Source: Methylotenera sp.
GTDB taxonomy: Bacteria; Pseudomonadota; Gammaproteobacteria; Burkholderiales; Methylophilaceae
Reading direction: 5' to 3'
DNA: 64,000 nt
Assembly (NCBI GenBank): GCA_017880905.1
Contig: JADGRO010000022.1
Location: 1-64,000 of the forward strand
In this document: positions 47,689 to 57,108 of the stretch, in pieces
How the letters are laid out: every line of letters begins with the position of its first letter
Numbering within the stretch: position 1 is the stretch's first letter
Translations under genes and position numbers: made by a program
The notes under the pieces: generated by a model
The model's database searches: none
What the model saw: only the letters and a program-made list of their open reading frames with translations
Told to the model about the DNA's origin: nothing

Positions 47689-48030
47689 ATGCCACAAATT
47701 ATTGTATTACCGCACGTAGAGCTTTGCCCAGAAGGTGCGGCGATTGAAGCCAAGACAGGCGAATCTATCTGCCAAATTTTGTTAGATAACGAAATTGATA
47801 TCGATCATGCCTGCGATCAGGCCTGCGCTTGCACTACCTGCCATGTCATCGTGCGCGAAGGCTACAAAAGCTTGAATACGGCCGAAGAAAAAGAGGACGA
47901 TTTGTTGGATAAAGCATGGGGCTTAGAGCCACAATCGCGTTTAAGCTGCCAAGCCATTGTTGGCAAAGAAGACTTAGTCATCGAAATTCCTAAATACAGC
48001 ATTAATATGGCCAAGGAAGGCCATAGATAA
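47689..48030 (+). CDS. fdx: ISC-type [2Fe-2S] ferredoxin
   Basis: Protein of 113 residues. Ligand cysteines in HACDQACACTTCHVIV (C-X5-C-X2-C) and a distal Cys in SRLSCQAIVG. Supplies electrons to Isc assembly. The last gene of the isc operon seen here; no iscX follows. Convergent with the carbonic anhydrase gene. Confidence 0.96.
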   Translation: MPQIIVLPHVELCPEGAAIEAKTGESICQILLDNEIDIDHACDQACACTTCHVIVREGYKSLNTAEEKEDDLLDKAWGLEPQSRLSCQAIVGKEDLVIEIPKYSINMAKEGHR

Positions 48031-48049
48031 AGCTATCACTACAGACTTT

Positions 48050-48688
48050 CTAAAAAATAATATCCTCATTAATAAAGCTTACTTGGGCAGTTTCTAAGTT
48101 GTAAACCCCCCCCACCAAACCAATTTTTCTTTGCTCCAGCAGCGCACTCAAGATTTTGCTTTCACTTAGCATGCGCTTAATTTGTATATCTACATTGAGT
48201 TTGCAAACCTTTTGTAAAAAATCAGTGTTTTTAGAGCTTCGATTCTCTAGTACTGTCGTCTCAAAATTAACTGCAGGTTTAATCAATGCAGTGATTTCTG
48301 CGATATGCCCTTCTTCAAAATTATCGCATGCTGCCATCACGGCACCACAGGAAGTATGACCTAGTACCACTACCAATTTACTCCCTAAGTACTGACAAGC
48401 AAACTCTAAGCTACCGATTGCTTTATTGGAGGCGATATTCCCAGCCAAACGCACACTAAAAATATCGCCTAAGGCCTGGTCGAATATTAGTTCAGTCGGT
48501 GCACGTGAATCACTGCAACTTAACACACCAGCAAATGGACTTTGAGCATCTTTGGTTAAAGTGGCTAAATCTCGATGATTCTTTGCTTGCACTAGGCCTT
48601 GTGCAAAGCGATAATTACCTTCTATCAGTAACTCTAAAGCCCCTTTGGGCGTCATATTTTCGCGATTAGTAAGCGGATGTTTATACAT
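48050..48688 (-). CDS. can: beta-carbonic anhydrase
   Basis: Protein of 212 residues. Zinc ligands are in LSCSDSRAPTELIF (Cys, Asp-Arg dyad) and VLGHTSCGAVMAA (His and Cys). It interconverts CO2 and bicarbonate, useful to a carboxylating or methylotrophic cell. Clade typical of bacterial beta-CAs. Short gap to fdx, no shared promoter. Confidence high for family; physiological role inferred. Confidence 0.95.
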   Translation of the reverse strand: MYKHPLTNRENMTPKGALELLIEGNYRFAQGLVQAKNHRDLATLTKDAQSPFAGVLSCSDSRAPTELIFDQALGDIFSVRLAGNIASNKAIGSLEFACQYLGSKLVVVLGHTSCGAVMAACDNFEEGHIAEITALIKPAVNFETTVLENRSSKNTDFLQKVCKLNVDIQIKRMLSESKILSALLEQRKIGLVGGVYNLETAQVSFINEDIIF

Positions 48689-48757
48689 ACTTTAATTCTC
48701 AAAACAAAACCCTGAAATTATACCTGATGAGCACGTTGTATGCGCTTTCAACAAACA

Positions 48758-48786
48758 TAAAAAAAGCCCGCATGGCGGGCCTTTTT
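48758..48786. terminator. bidirectional terminator after the porin
   Basis: GCCCGC, ATG loop, GCGGGC with AAAAAAA to the left and CTTTTT to the right. On the minus strand it ends the porin transcript before can. Confidence 0.92.
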
Positions 48787-48808
48787 GATTTTCTACTTAT
48801 AAACTTAA

Positions 48809-50221
48809 TTAAAACTTATAAGTTAAATCTAATTGAAGCAAATTAAAGTCTTTCAAGTTTAAAGCAAGGTCTTGTGTATTAACACTACCGGCTGTACCTA
48901 TAGCATTATTTTTTCTGGTGGCATGGCCGTAGGCAAAGTTCGCGTATACGTTATCCAAGAAGTTATATTGCGCTTTAAAGACTGGGCCTTTCATGTTGAC
49001 GCGTGAATCCATAAAGTCTGAATCCACCGCGTTCGGGTCAACTGAATAGGCACCCACCTCTTGATACCAGATTCTGGCAGCCCAATCACCCTTAACCATT
49101 TTATTGGCTTCGAATGATTTGTAATCGGCTGCTGAACCAACCGCTACACCTAGCATCCATGCGTTATCATCATTGCCAAGCGCGCAAATCGCAGCACCTG
49201 CAGCATTACAACGGTCGCTACCGCTGGTGTTGTGCACATAATCACCGAATAAACGCATACCAATACTGTTGGCGCTCATATAGTAATTAAACTCTGCTGG
49301 AATTTCGATGGTATCTAAATCATTCACCCCTGCACTAGTTCCAGTAACAGTAGCATTAGTAGCCGAAGCAAGTTGAGGTGAGAATTTAGTTGCGCCATTA
49401 TTATGGTTATAAGTAGTGTAGGTTAAAGCCGCTTTTGCCGAGGTATGGTCATCAAAGGCATATTTAGCACCGCCTTGAAACGCGAATAACTCTACAGTAG
49501 GCGTGTCACCGGTTGTGCTGAAATTTTTTCTATCACCTTGGTATTCGGCTTGCGCTGCAGTAAAGAATAAATCTGCAAAATTCATTTTGTAATTTACTTT
49601 TTCAGCCAAACCTTCAAAGTTTAAGTCGGCATCCCAAACCATAGGCGTGGTATAAAGCGGGTTATTCATACGGCCAGCTTCTAGCGTTAACCAATCCGTT
49701 GCTTTCCAGCCTATCATGGCACGCTTAATAAACACTCCTTGTTTATTGTCAATATCGCCTGATGTAGTACTACTTCCAAATGTCGCATTATCAGAACGAC
49801 CAGTAGCACCCATGGCTAGGGCTAAATCAGTATACCAGTCATTCATTTCTGTTTTAACGCCCAACGTCACTTTGTAACGCGCTCTATCTCTATTTTCGTC
49901 AATATTAACGCCTGCTGTAGAGCCTTCACCAGAACCATCACGTGCTTCGTAGCGAACACGAATATCGCCATATAAAGTTGCGTTATCAATCGCATCAGAA
50001 ACGCTAAGCCTAGTAGCTTTCTTAATTTTTTTATCCACGTTTTGATTGTCATTTTCATGACCTTTCATTAGCGGCAAGGCTTCTTCTTCGGTCAATATGC
50101 CTTTTTGTACCAATGTTTGGACAAGATCAAACGTCGCATCTGCCATAGCGGTTTCGCCATATCCCAATAAAAACGTGCTTGCTAGCGCTGATAACACTAG
50201 TTTATTTAATTTTAAATTCAT
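48809..50221 (-). CDS. putative porin (outer-membrane beta-barrel)
   Basis: Protein of 470 residues. A signal peptide (about 1-27, ending TAMA) is followed by a helical DATFDLVQTLVQKGILTEEEALPL segment typical of the putative-porin (Porin_5-like) family, a linker, and alternating beta strands ending LNLKDFNLLQLDLTYKF with the C-terminal Phe required for BAM insertion. Extracellular loops are Asn/Gly/Thr-rich. A solute channel is expected, substrate unknown. A PAS-free promoter region of ~120 bp upstream contains a lysS terminator. Confidence 0.85.
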   Translation of the reverse strand: MNLKLNKLVLSALASTFLLGYGETAMADATFDLVQTLVQKGILTEEEALPLMKGHENDNQNVDKKIKKATRLSVSDAIDNATLYGDIRVRYEARDGSGEGSTAGVNIDENRDRARYKVTLGVKTEMNDWYTDLALAMGATGRSDNATFGSSTTSGDIDNKQGVFIKRAMIGWKATDWLTLEAGRMNNPLYTTPMVWDADLNFEGLAEKVNYKMNFADLFFTAAQAEYQGDRKNFSTTGDTPTVELFAFQGGAKYAFDDHTSAKAALTYTTYNHNNGATKFSPQLASATNATVTGTSAGVNDLDTIEIPAEFNYYMSANSIGMRLFGDYVHNTSGSDRCNAAGAAICALGNDDNAWMLGVAVGSAADYKSFEANKMVKGDWAARIWYQEVGAYSVDPNAVDSDFMDSRVNMKGPVFKAQYNFLDNVYANFAYGHATRKNNAIGTAGSVNTQDLALNLKDFNLLQLDLTYKF

Positions 50222-50342
50222 TCCAATTCCCCTGTTTTTAAATCAATAAGTAAAAAAATTTGACTGACAAATTTTGCGTCAGTTATATTACAGTTTGATG
50301 ACAAAGAACTATTTTTCAATTAGTCGTTGTGTTTTTACCACA

Positions 50343-50374
50343 ACAAAAAAGCCGCCACTAAGGACGGCTTTTAA
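50343..50374 (-). terminator. terminator after lysS
   Basis: On the minus strand: AAAAGCCG, a bulged U, CC, loop TTAGT, GGCGGC, then TTTTTT. It follows the third repeat element and ends the prfB-lysS transcript. Confidence 0.85.
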
Positions 50375-50385
50375 AACAGTGGCCT

Positions 50386-50509
50386 GAAACCCATTTAATT
50401 GGTGGAGTGCAAGGCGCACGGAGCGCAGAAAACGAGATAGTGCGTGTGTTTTGTACAGCGAGTTTACGAGCACCGCGCAACGCCGCAATGCGCCCATAAA
50501 ATGGGTTTC
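50386..50509 (-). repeat. 124-bp intergenic element, copy 3 (variable terminal inverted repeat)
   Basis: Ends are GAAACCCATTT (50386-50396) and AAATGGGTTTC (50499-50509). The interior shares AGGCGC and GCAACGCCGCA with copy 2. It lies immediately beyond the lysS stop, whose last bases border it. Confidence 0.65.
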
Positions 50510-52069
50510 TTATGCTTCAGGGCGCATGTGGGGGAAGAGAATAACATCGCGAATACTGGGCGAATCCGTAATCAACATTACCAGCCTATCAATGCCAATG
50601 CCGCAGCCACCGGTAGGCGGCATACCGTATTCCAGCGCACGGATATAATCAGCGTCATAAAACATCGCCTCAGCATCGCCAGCCTCCTTTGCTTTCATCT
50701 GTGCATGGAAACGCACCGCTTGGTCTTCTGCATCGTTCAATTCACTAAAGCCATTCGCCATTTCGCGGCCTGTGATAAATAACTCAAATCGCTCGGTAAT
50801 TTCCGGGTTTTTGTCACTTGCACGTGCAAGCGGAGAAACTTCTACTGGATAATCGATAATATATGTTGGTTGCCACAATTGCGCTTCTGCGGTCTCTTCA
50901 AACAAACTCAATTGGAGCGAACCCAAGCCAGCATGCTCGAACACTTTAATGCCGCGTTTGTAGAGATCCGTACGTAAAAATTCCGCGTTATTTAATTGCG
51001 CTGGCGTATATTCTGGTGCATATTTCTGAATCGCGCCAACAACAGTCAAGCGCTCAAACGGCTTGCTTAAATCCACCTCTTTGCCATCATATTGCAGTAC
51101 GGCAGTACCGCGCGCGGCAATAGCGGCGGCGCGTATGCAGCTTTCTGTAAAGTCCATCAGCCAGTTGTAATCGGTATAAGCCGCGTAAAATTCCATCATG
51201 GTGAATTCTGGGTTATGACGAACGCTTAAACCTTCGTTACGAAAGTTACGATTCATCTCGAACACACGCTCAAAGCCGCCTACCACAAGGCGTTTCAAAT
51301 AAAGCTCAGGCGCAATGCGCATAAACATTTGTATATCTAATGCGTTGTGATGCGTCATAAACGGTTTGGCCGCTGCGCCGCCAGGAATCGGATGCAACAT
51401 CGGCGTTTCTACTTCTAAAAAGTCATTTTTCACCATAAACTCTCGAATCGCAGATACCACTTTGCTACGCGTAACAAACGTCGCACGGGTTTCTTCCGAA
51501 GTAATTAAATCGACGTATCTTTGACGATATTTAATCTCTTGATCGCTCAAACCATGATATTTTTCTGGCAATGGACGCAGTGATTTTGTGAGCAAACGCA
51601 ACTCCGTCACTTTCACCGAAAGCTCGCCAGTTTTAGTTTTAAACAAATAACCTACAGCGCCAATAATATCGCCCAAATCCCAATGTTTAAAAGCTTCGTA
51701 AACGGTTTCACCAATATTCTCTAGCGAAATAAATAACTGAATACGACCGCTCGCATCCTGAATGGTCGCAAAACTCGCCTTGCCCATCACTCGCTTGAGC
51801 ATCATGCGGCCAGCGACGACGACATTCACTGACGCAACTTCAAACGCCTCATTTTCCTTGCTTCCATGATCCGCATGGATATTGGCTGCCAGAGCATCTG
51901 GCTTAAAGTCATTTGGAAACGCGACACCTTGTGAGCGAATGGCTTTTAGCTTTTCACGACGTTCTTCTATTAGCTTATTTGTCTCGATAATTTCCGGAGC
52001 AATCTCCTTGATATGCTCCTCAATTTTTTTATAAAGTTCTTTGTCTTTTTTTGTATCCATATTCGCCAT
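50510..52069 (-). CDS. lysS: lysyl-tRNA synthetase (class II)
   Basis: Protein of 519 residues. Anticodon-binding OB domain ([21 protein letters not shown]), then class II motifs: [40 protein letters not shown] and [21 protein letters not shown] eight bases before ATG. Charges tRNA-Lys. Cotranscribed after prfB with 15 bp between, the usual prfB-lysS pair. Repeat copy 3 and a terminator follow. Confidence 0.97.
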   Translation of the reverse strand: MANMDTKKDKELYKKIEEHIKEIAPEIIETNKLIEERREKLKAIRSQGVAFPNDFKPDALAANIHADHGSKENEAFEVASVNVVVAGRMMLKRVMGKASFATIQDASGRIQLFISLENIGETVYEAFKHWDLGDIIGAVGYLFKTKTGELSVKVTELRLLTKSLRPLPEKYHGLSDQEIKYRQRYVDLITSEETRATFVTRSKVVSAIREFMVKNDFLEVETPMLHPIPGGAAAKPFMTHHNALDIQMFMRIAPELYLKRLVVGGFERVFEMNRNFRNEGLSVRHNPEFTMMEFYAAYTDYNWLMDFTESCIRAAAIAARGTAVLQYDGKEVDLSKPFERLTVVGAIQKYAPEYTPAQLNNAEFLRTDLYKRGIKVFEHAGLGSLQLSLFEETAEAQLWQPTYIIDYPVEVSPLARASDKNPEITERFELFITGREMANGFSELNDAEDQAVRFHAQMKAKEAGDAEAMFYDADYIRALEYGMPPTGGCGIGIDRLVMLITDSPSIRDVILFPHMRPEA

Positions 52070-52084
52070 ATCTTTAATCCTAAC

Positions 52085-53189
52085 TTAAACTCCTTGCTTC
52101 AAACTTTCTTGTATAAATGGGTCAAGGTCGCCATCCAGCACGCCTTGCGTATTGCCAATCTCAACATTAGTACGCAAATCTTTAATGCGCGATTGGTCTA
52201 AAACATAAGACCGAATTTGGTGACCCCAGCCAATGTCGGTTTTAGCGTCTTCGATTGCCTGTTTATCTGCATTACGCTTGTTCAGCTCCAGCGCGTATAG
52301 CGCACCTTTCAGCATACTCATGGCTTCGGCACGGTTGCGATGCTGCGAGCGGTCATTTTGGCATTGTACGACCGTATTGGTCGGAATATGCGTAATGCGC
52401 ACAGCGGAATCCGTCTTATTAATGTGCTGGCCGCCAGCACCACTTGCTCGGTAAGTGTCGATGCGCAAATCAGCAGGGTTAATATCAATCTCAATACTAT
52501 CATCCACTTCGGGGAAAACCTGCACACTGGCAAAACTAGTATGACGCTTGGCGTTAGAATCAAATGGTGATTTTCGAACCAAACGATGCACACCGTTTTC
52601 TGTACGTAACGTGCCATAAGCATAATCGCCAGAAACCTTAATCGACGCGCCCTTGATACCAGCGACATCACCTTCGGACTCTTCCAGCACTTCCACCTTA
52701 AAACCTTTGCGCTCGCAATAACGCAAATACATCCGCAGCAACATATTCGCCCAATCTTGCGCCTCGGTGCCGCCGCTGCCCGATTGAAACTCTATAAAGC
52801 AATTATTGGCATCCATCGGCCCTGAAAACATACGCTTAAATTCCATGTCGAAGACTTGTTTTTCAAACGCTTCAGAATCACTCGCTATACTTAGCAATGT
52901 CGCGTCATCATTCTCATCGCGCGCCATTTCAAAAAGCTCTTGTGCGTCCTTCAGGCCAATCTGCAAGCTGCTAAGCGTGTTTACAACCAACTCCAACTCG
53001 CGTTTTTCTTTGCCTAATTTTTGTGCTTTTTCTGTGTTGTTCCATACATCCGGGTCTTCTAGCAGACCGTTTACTTCTTCTAACTTCTGAAACTTGTTTT
53101 CAAAGTCAAAGATACCCCCGAAGCGCGTGGTTGCGCGCGCTTAAATCAGCAAGGTGATTGGCAATGAGGTTGAGTTGTTCGGCTTCCAT
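52085..53189 (-). CDS. prfB: peptide chain release factor 2 (programmed +1 frameshift)
   Basis: Two reading frames join to one protein of about 367 residues. Codons 1-27 (53189-53109) encode [20 protein letters not shown]..., ending CTT before an in-frame TGA. Shifting one base to GAC (53107) continues to 52085. The catalytic GGQ is in [15 protein letters not shown] and the stop-reading tripeptide in [15 protein letters not shown]2 ends translation at UGA and UAA. Reading only the downstream ORF (start 52996) would miss the N-terminus. Operon with lysS. Confidence 0.95.
53105..53120 (-). promoter_or_regulatory. prfB autoregulatory frameshift site
   Basis: The minus strand reads CGGGGGTATCTTTGAC: a Shine-Dalgarno-like GGGGG, spacer TAT, slippery CTT, stop TGA, C. 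This is the standard RF2 recoding site; low RF2 increases shifting and so RF2 synthesis. Confidence 0.95.
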
Positions 53190-53231
53190 GATTGCTACTA
53201 AACTTGAAAAACGTAATTATACAGCAAACAG

Positions 53232-53888
53232 CTATGTGCTTTTAGGTGCGCCCTTATCAAGTTTGGTCAAAGATATTAACAATGCTGCACACAATTGTGC
53301 CGACACAAAACTCAACACGTCGGCAGGCGCAATACCTACAAACGTATCTGTAAGGCTTCTAGCAATGGTTACCGCGGGATTGGCAAAAAAAGTGGAGGAA
53401 GTAAACCAGTAACCCGCGGTAACTGCGAGTGCGATTAACATGGGTAATTTTTCGCTCGCGTATTTTGTGCCCAAGCGAATGACGCTTAGCAAAATAAGCG
53501 TTGCAAGCAGCTCACTTAGCCAAATACCTAAACCGTGTCTTGGTTTGTTTGAAGTTTGAATAATCGGTAAGGCAAATATCAAATGTGTTAGCCAAACACC
53601 GCTTACCGCACCGGTAATTTGCGCAACCACATATCCATATAACTCAGGCAAATTGAGCTTACCCATACGCCAGCCCATGATGCTTACGACTGGATTTAAG
53701 TGCGCGCCAGAGACAGGTGCAAGCAAAGTAATTAGCACGTACAAGCCGCAACCGGTGGCGATGCTATTGCCCAACAATGCTACTGCTGCATTGCCCGCAC
53801 CCAAGGCTTCACCCATGATGCCAGAGCCCGTAACAATTGCCAGTAACAAAGCAGTCCCGATAAATTCTGCGAGGATTTTGTTTTTCAT
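53232..53888 (-). CDS. MIP-family channel (aquaporin-like)
   Basis: Protein of 218 residues, six transmembrane helices. The two NPA-type boxes are SGAHLNPVVSIMGWRM (NPV variant) and FANPAVTIARSLTDTF (NPA). N-terminal ILAEFIGTALLLAIVTGSG is typical. Such NPV/NPA channels, often annotated AqpS-like, can pass small neutral solutes including arsenite or glycerol, but no ars genes are adjacent. Its start is divergent from DUF47. Confidence 0.88.
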   Translation of the reverse strand: MKNKILAEFIGTALLLAIVTGSGIMGEALGAGNAAVALLGNSIATGCGLYVLITLLAPVSGAHLNPVVSIMGWRMGKLNLPELYGYVVAQITGAVSGVWLTHLIFALPIIQTSNKPRHGLGIWLSELLATLILLSVIRLGTKYASEKLPMLIALAVTAGYWFTSSTFFANPAVTIARSLTDTFVGIAPADVLSFVSAQLCAALLISLTKLDKGAPKST

Positions 53889-54074
53889 AATTTTTTCATA
53901 TTTATGTCATAATTCGACTCATTACAGTCGCTTAGTTAATGTCTGTTTGATAGCAATATAATAAATGCTTTTTTGCATATATATAAATCTTTCAATCAAT
54001 ATCATTCGCAGCTTTAAAACACGCAAGTAAACTAACACTAATCATAAAATTTAATTTCATTTGGGGAATTCAAC

Positions 54075-54731
54075 ATGGCAAGTGGCGTTTTTAGTCGATT
54101 GATGGCATCCATCACACCGCACAGCGATAACTACTTTGTACTATTTAACAACTTGGTAGATTGCGCTGTAAGAGGTTCCAAAGTGCTGGCCATGATGTCT
54201 GCCGTAAATGATGCAGAAAAATTTGAACAACACTTTACTGAAATCAGAGCGATTGAATCCGAGGCAGATGAATACACCAAAGAAATCTTACTTTCGCTCC
54301 ATAAAACTTTTATTACCCCATTCGATCGCCGCGAAATTCGCGAACTCGCTATGGCCTTGGACGACATTATTGATTTCATGGAAGCCATTCCACAAAGCGC
54401 TAAAATTTATGGCCACACCAGCTTTACGCCAGAAATGGTCGCACTTGGGCAAATTTTACTGCGTGCTTCTGAAAAAGTGCGTGACGCAGTGAATATGCTG
54501 TCGGACATGAAAAATGCCGAACGCATTTTACGCACTTGCGAAGAAATTAGTTCTATTGAAGGCGAAGCCGACCATGTGATGCGCGCAGGTATGCACCGCC
54601 TGTTTGCTGAAGAATCTGACGCACGCACTCTCATCCGCTCTAAAGAGCTTTATGATTTGTTTGAAGATGCGGTGGATAGCTGTGAGGATGTAGCAGATGT
54701 CATCCATGGTGTAGTACTCGAGCGAATTTAA
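54075..54731 (+). CDS. DUF47 / PhoU-like Pit accessory protein
   Basis: Protein of 218 residues, all-helical PhoU-like. Typical blocks are FNNLVDCAVRGSKVL, DEYTKEILLSLHKTFITPFDRREI, DDIIDFMEA and YDLFEDAVDSCEDVADVIHGV. DUF47 proteins pair with Pit transporters, thought to gate or assist them. GGGGAATTC precedes ATG. It ends 10 bp before pit, one operon. Confidence 0.93.
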   Translation: MASGVFSRLMASITPHSDNYFVLFNNLVDCAVRGSKVLAMMSAVNDAEKFEQHFTEIRAIESEADEYTKEILLSLHKTFITPFDRREIRELAMALDDIIDFMEAIPQSAKIYGHTSFTPEMVALGQILLRASEKVRDAVNMLSDMKNAERILRTCEEISSIEGEADHVMRAGMHRLFAEESDARTLIRSKELYDLFEDAVDSCEDVADVIHGVVLERI

Positions 54732-54741
54732 GGGGCAAGAC

Positions 54742-55743
54742 ATGGATCAAGCAATTGTCGTTATGGCGTTGCTGGTGGTGGTAGCTCTTCTGTTCGATTT
54801 TATGAACGGCTTTCACGACGCAGCAAACTCAATCGCACTCATGGTTTCTACACGCTTACTCACGCCGCAGGCTGCAGTGGTTTGGGCAGCATTTTTTAAT
54901 TTAGTCGCTTTCCTTTTCTTTGGCTTGCATGTGGCTGACACCGTTGGTAAAGGTATTATTTCCAAAGAGATTATTGATAATGCCGTGATATTTGGCGCGC
55001 TAGGTGGCGCTATTACATGGAACCTAATTACTTGGTGGTTTGGTATTCCATCTTCATCATCGCACGCGCTGGTAGGCGGCCTGGTGGGTGCGGGAGTTGC
55101 CAAGGCAGGCACAGACGCGATAGTCGCGGCAGGCCTCATTAAAACTTCGCTAGCCATAATTCTGTCACCACTATTTGGCATGTTGCTCGCCTTAATACTA
55201 ATGGTTGTTGTGTTGTGGTTGTTTGAAAAATCATCGCCCTATCCAGCTGAACGAAGATTTAACAAACTACAATTTTTTTCGTCATCACTTTATAGCTTAG
55301 GCCATGGCGGTAACGACGCACAAAAAACCATGGGTATCATCGCAGTATTGCTATATGCCAATGGTTATTTGCAGGGCGATTTTCATGTGCCGTTTTGGGT
55401 GGTGATTTCCTGCCAAATTGCCATGGGCTTAGGTACACTATTTGGTGGCTGGCGTATCGTCCGCACTATGGGTATGGGCATTACGCGCATTCGCCCATCC
55501 GGCGGCTTTTGCGCACAAACCTCGGGGGCAATTGCCTTATTTATCGCGACTTCACTTGGCATACCTGTTTCGACCACGCACACTATCACGGGTGCGATTA
55601 TTGGCGTTGGCTTATCAAGAAGAGTTTCCGCAGTGCGCTGGGGTTTGGCTTCACGCATCGTGTGGGCATGGGTACTTACTATCCCATGTGCTGGCTTGAT
55701 TGCTGCGTTATGCTATCAATTAGGTCGTAGTTTTTTACATTAA
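54742..55743 (+). CDS. pit: inorganic phosphate transporter, Pit family
   Basis: Protein of 333 residues, about ten transmembrane helices. The two inverted PiT signatures are FDFMNGFHDAANSIAL near the N-terminus and GHGGNDAQKTMGII in the middle. A low-affinity phosphate (metal-phosphate) symporter. It complements the high-affinity Pst system encoded directly downstream. The operon with DUF47 is standard. Confidence 0.95.
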   Translation: MDQAIVVMALLVVVALLFDFMNGFHDAANSIALMVSTRLLTPQAAVVWAAFFNLVAFLFFGLHVADTVGKGIISKEIIDNAVIFGALGGAITWNLITWWFGIPSSSSHALVGGLVGAGVAKAGTDAIVAAGLIKTSLAIILSPLFGMLLALILMVVVLWLFEKSSPYPAERRFNKLQFFSSSLYSLGHGGNDAQKTMGIIAVLLYANGYLQGDFHVPFWVVISCQIAMGLGTLFGGWRIVRTMGMGITRIRPSGGFCAQTSGAIALFIATSLGIPVSTTHTITGAIIGVGLSRRVSAVRWGLASRIVWAWVLTIPCAGLIAALCYQLGRSFLH

Positions 55744-55810
55744 CTTCTAAATTTCCATATAAATTAAATTAGGACTCATATCAGATTTTTTTGAAGATAG
55801 AATTTATTTT

Positions 55811-55844
55811 TTGTCACATTTTTGTCACAAAAACTTTATACAAT
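55811..55844 (+). promoter_or_regulatory. Pho box and promoter of pstSCAB
   Basis: Two in-phase units TTGTCACATTT and TTGTCACAAAA (55811-55832), then ten bases to -10 TACAAT (55839-55844). This is the geometry of E. coli PhoB-activated promoters. The leader to ATG 55928 is about 75 nt. Confidence 0.82.
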
Positions 55845-55927
55845 CTTCATCAACGCTCGTAGTCGGCTTTAACAATTGCTCGTTAATGTAACTACAGTAA
55901 ACCTAATTTATTTATATGGAGATTTCA

Positions 55928-56983
55928 ATGCAAACTAAGTTTGTTAAATCATTAACCGCCGTAGCTATATTAGCTGCTGGCCTTGCCATCACTACCAGCG
56001 CATTTGCTATTGATATCACAGGTGCAGGTGCCACATTCCCATATCCAATTTATTCAAAATGGGCAGAATCTTACAATGTCAAAACAAACGTTAAACTAAA
56101 TTACCAATCTATCGGTTCAGGTGGCGGTATTAAGCAAATCACCAATAAAACGGTTGATTTTGGTGCTTCAGACAAACCGCTAAAGCCTGAAGAGCTCGAA
56201 AAAGCTGGCTTAATGCAGTTCCCAGCTATTGTGGGTGGGGTAGTGCCGGTAGTGAATCTTGCTGGCGTCACCGATGGTGAGTTACGTCTTAGCGGTGAAA
56301 CTCTTGCTAACATATTCCTTAAAAAAATTACAAAATGGAATGACCCTGCGCTGAAGGCTTTAAACCCGGACGTAGCATTGCCAGATACTGCTATTACTGT
56401 GGTGCATCGCTCTGATGGTTCGGGTACTACTTTCGTATTTGCCAACTACTTAAGCAAAGTTAGCAAAGAATGGAGCGACAAGGTAGGTGCAGACACTTCT
56501 ATTGCTTGGCCAGTAGGCGTAGGCGGCAAAGGTAACGAAGGTGTTGCTTCATACGCGCAACGCATCAAAGGCTCAATTGGTTATGTTGAGTATGCTTTTG
56601 CTAAACAAAACAACTTGCCTACTGTAAGTATGCAAAACCGTGAAGGTGAGTTTGTTAAGCCTAGTATTGAAAGCTTCCAATCTGCGGCAAAATATGCGGA
56701 GTGGGACAAAGCACCTGGTTTTTACGAGATTTTAACGAACGAGCCAGGCAAGGCTTCATGGCCAATCACCGGCGCTAGCTTCATCTTGATGCACAAAACA
56801 CAAGATAATCCAGCAAACGGTACAGAAGTGCTTAAATTCTTTGATTGGAGCTACGCAAATGGTAGCTTAATGGCTAAAGCGTTAGATTATGTACCTATGC
56901 CTGAAAGCGTTGTTAAACTCATTGAAACAAGCTGGAAAAACAACCTGAAAAGCAAAGATGGCGCTGCAATTTGGACTAAGTAA
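55928..56983 (+). CDS. pstS: phosphate ABC transporter substrate-binding protein PstS
   Basis: Protein of 351 residues from ATG 55928. Signal peptide about 1-27 (ending SAFA). The phosphate-binding signatures are GAGATFPYPIYSKWAESY, QSIGSGGGIKQI, DFGASDKPL and VVHRSDGSGTTFVF. GGAG lies nine bases before this ATG; an earlier in-frame ATG (55916) would disrupt the signal peptide start. Periplasmic phosphate receptor of Pst. Confidence 0.96.
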   Translation: MQTKFVKSLTAVAILAAGLAITTSAFAIDITGAGATFPYPIYSKWAESYNVKTNVKLNYQSIGSGGGIKQITNKTVDFGASDKPLKPEELEKAGLMQFPAIVGGVVPVVNLAGVTDGELRLSGETLANIFLKKITKWNDPALKALNPDVALPDTAITVVHRSDGSGTTFVFANYLSKVSKEWSDKVGADTSIAWPVGVGGKGNEGVASYAQRIKGSIGYVEYAFAKQNNLPTVSMQNREGEFVKPSIESFQSAAKYAEWDKAPGFYEILTNEPGKASWPITGASFILMHKTQDNPANGTEVLKFFDWSYANGSLMAKALDYVPMPESVVKLIETSWKNNLKSKDGAAIWTK

Positions 56984-57043
56984 ATTTATCCAATAAATAC
57001 AACATGTCGTCTTATAATAACGATATAAGTATCAGCAACGCGG

Positions 57044-57063
57044 GGGGAGAGGCAACTCTCCCC
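57044..57063 (+). promoter_or_regulatory. stable hairpin between pstS and pstC
   Basis: GGGGAGAG pairs with CTCTCCCC around a GCAA (GNRA) tetraloop; outer GC pairs extend it with a small G bulge. No T-run follows, so it is not a terminator. Such hairpins downstream of a binding-protein gene can stabilise its mRNA 3' end or lower downstream expression. It favours the later pstC start. Confidence 0.6.
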
Positions 57064-57108
57064 GCACATACATCATTAGAAGAAAAAACAACTAGAGAAT
57101 CTAAGAAA

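Noticed and set aside
53889-54074. Possible Pho box between the aquaporin and DUF47-pit genes (TATGTCATAATTC).
   Set aside because: Only a single TGTCAT unit, without an in-phase partner on either strand.
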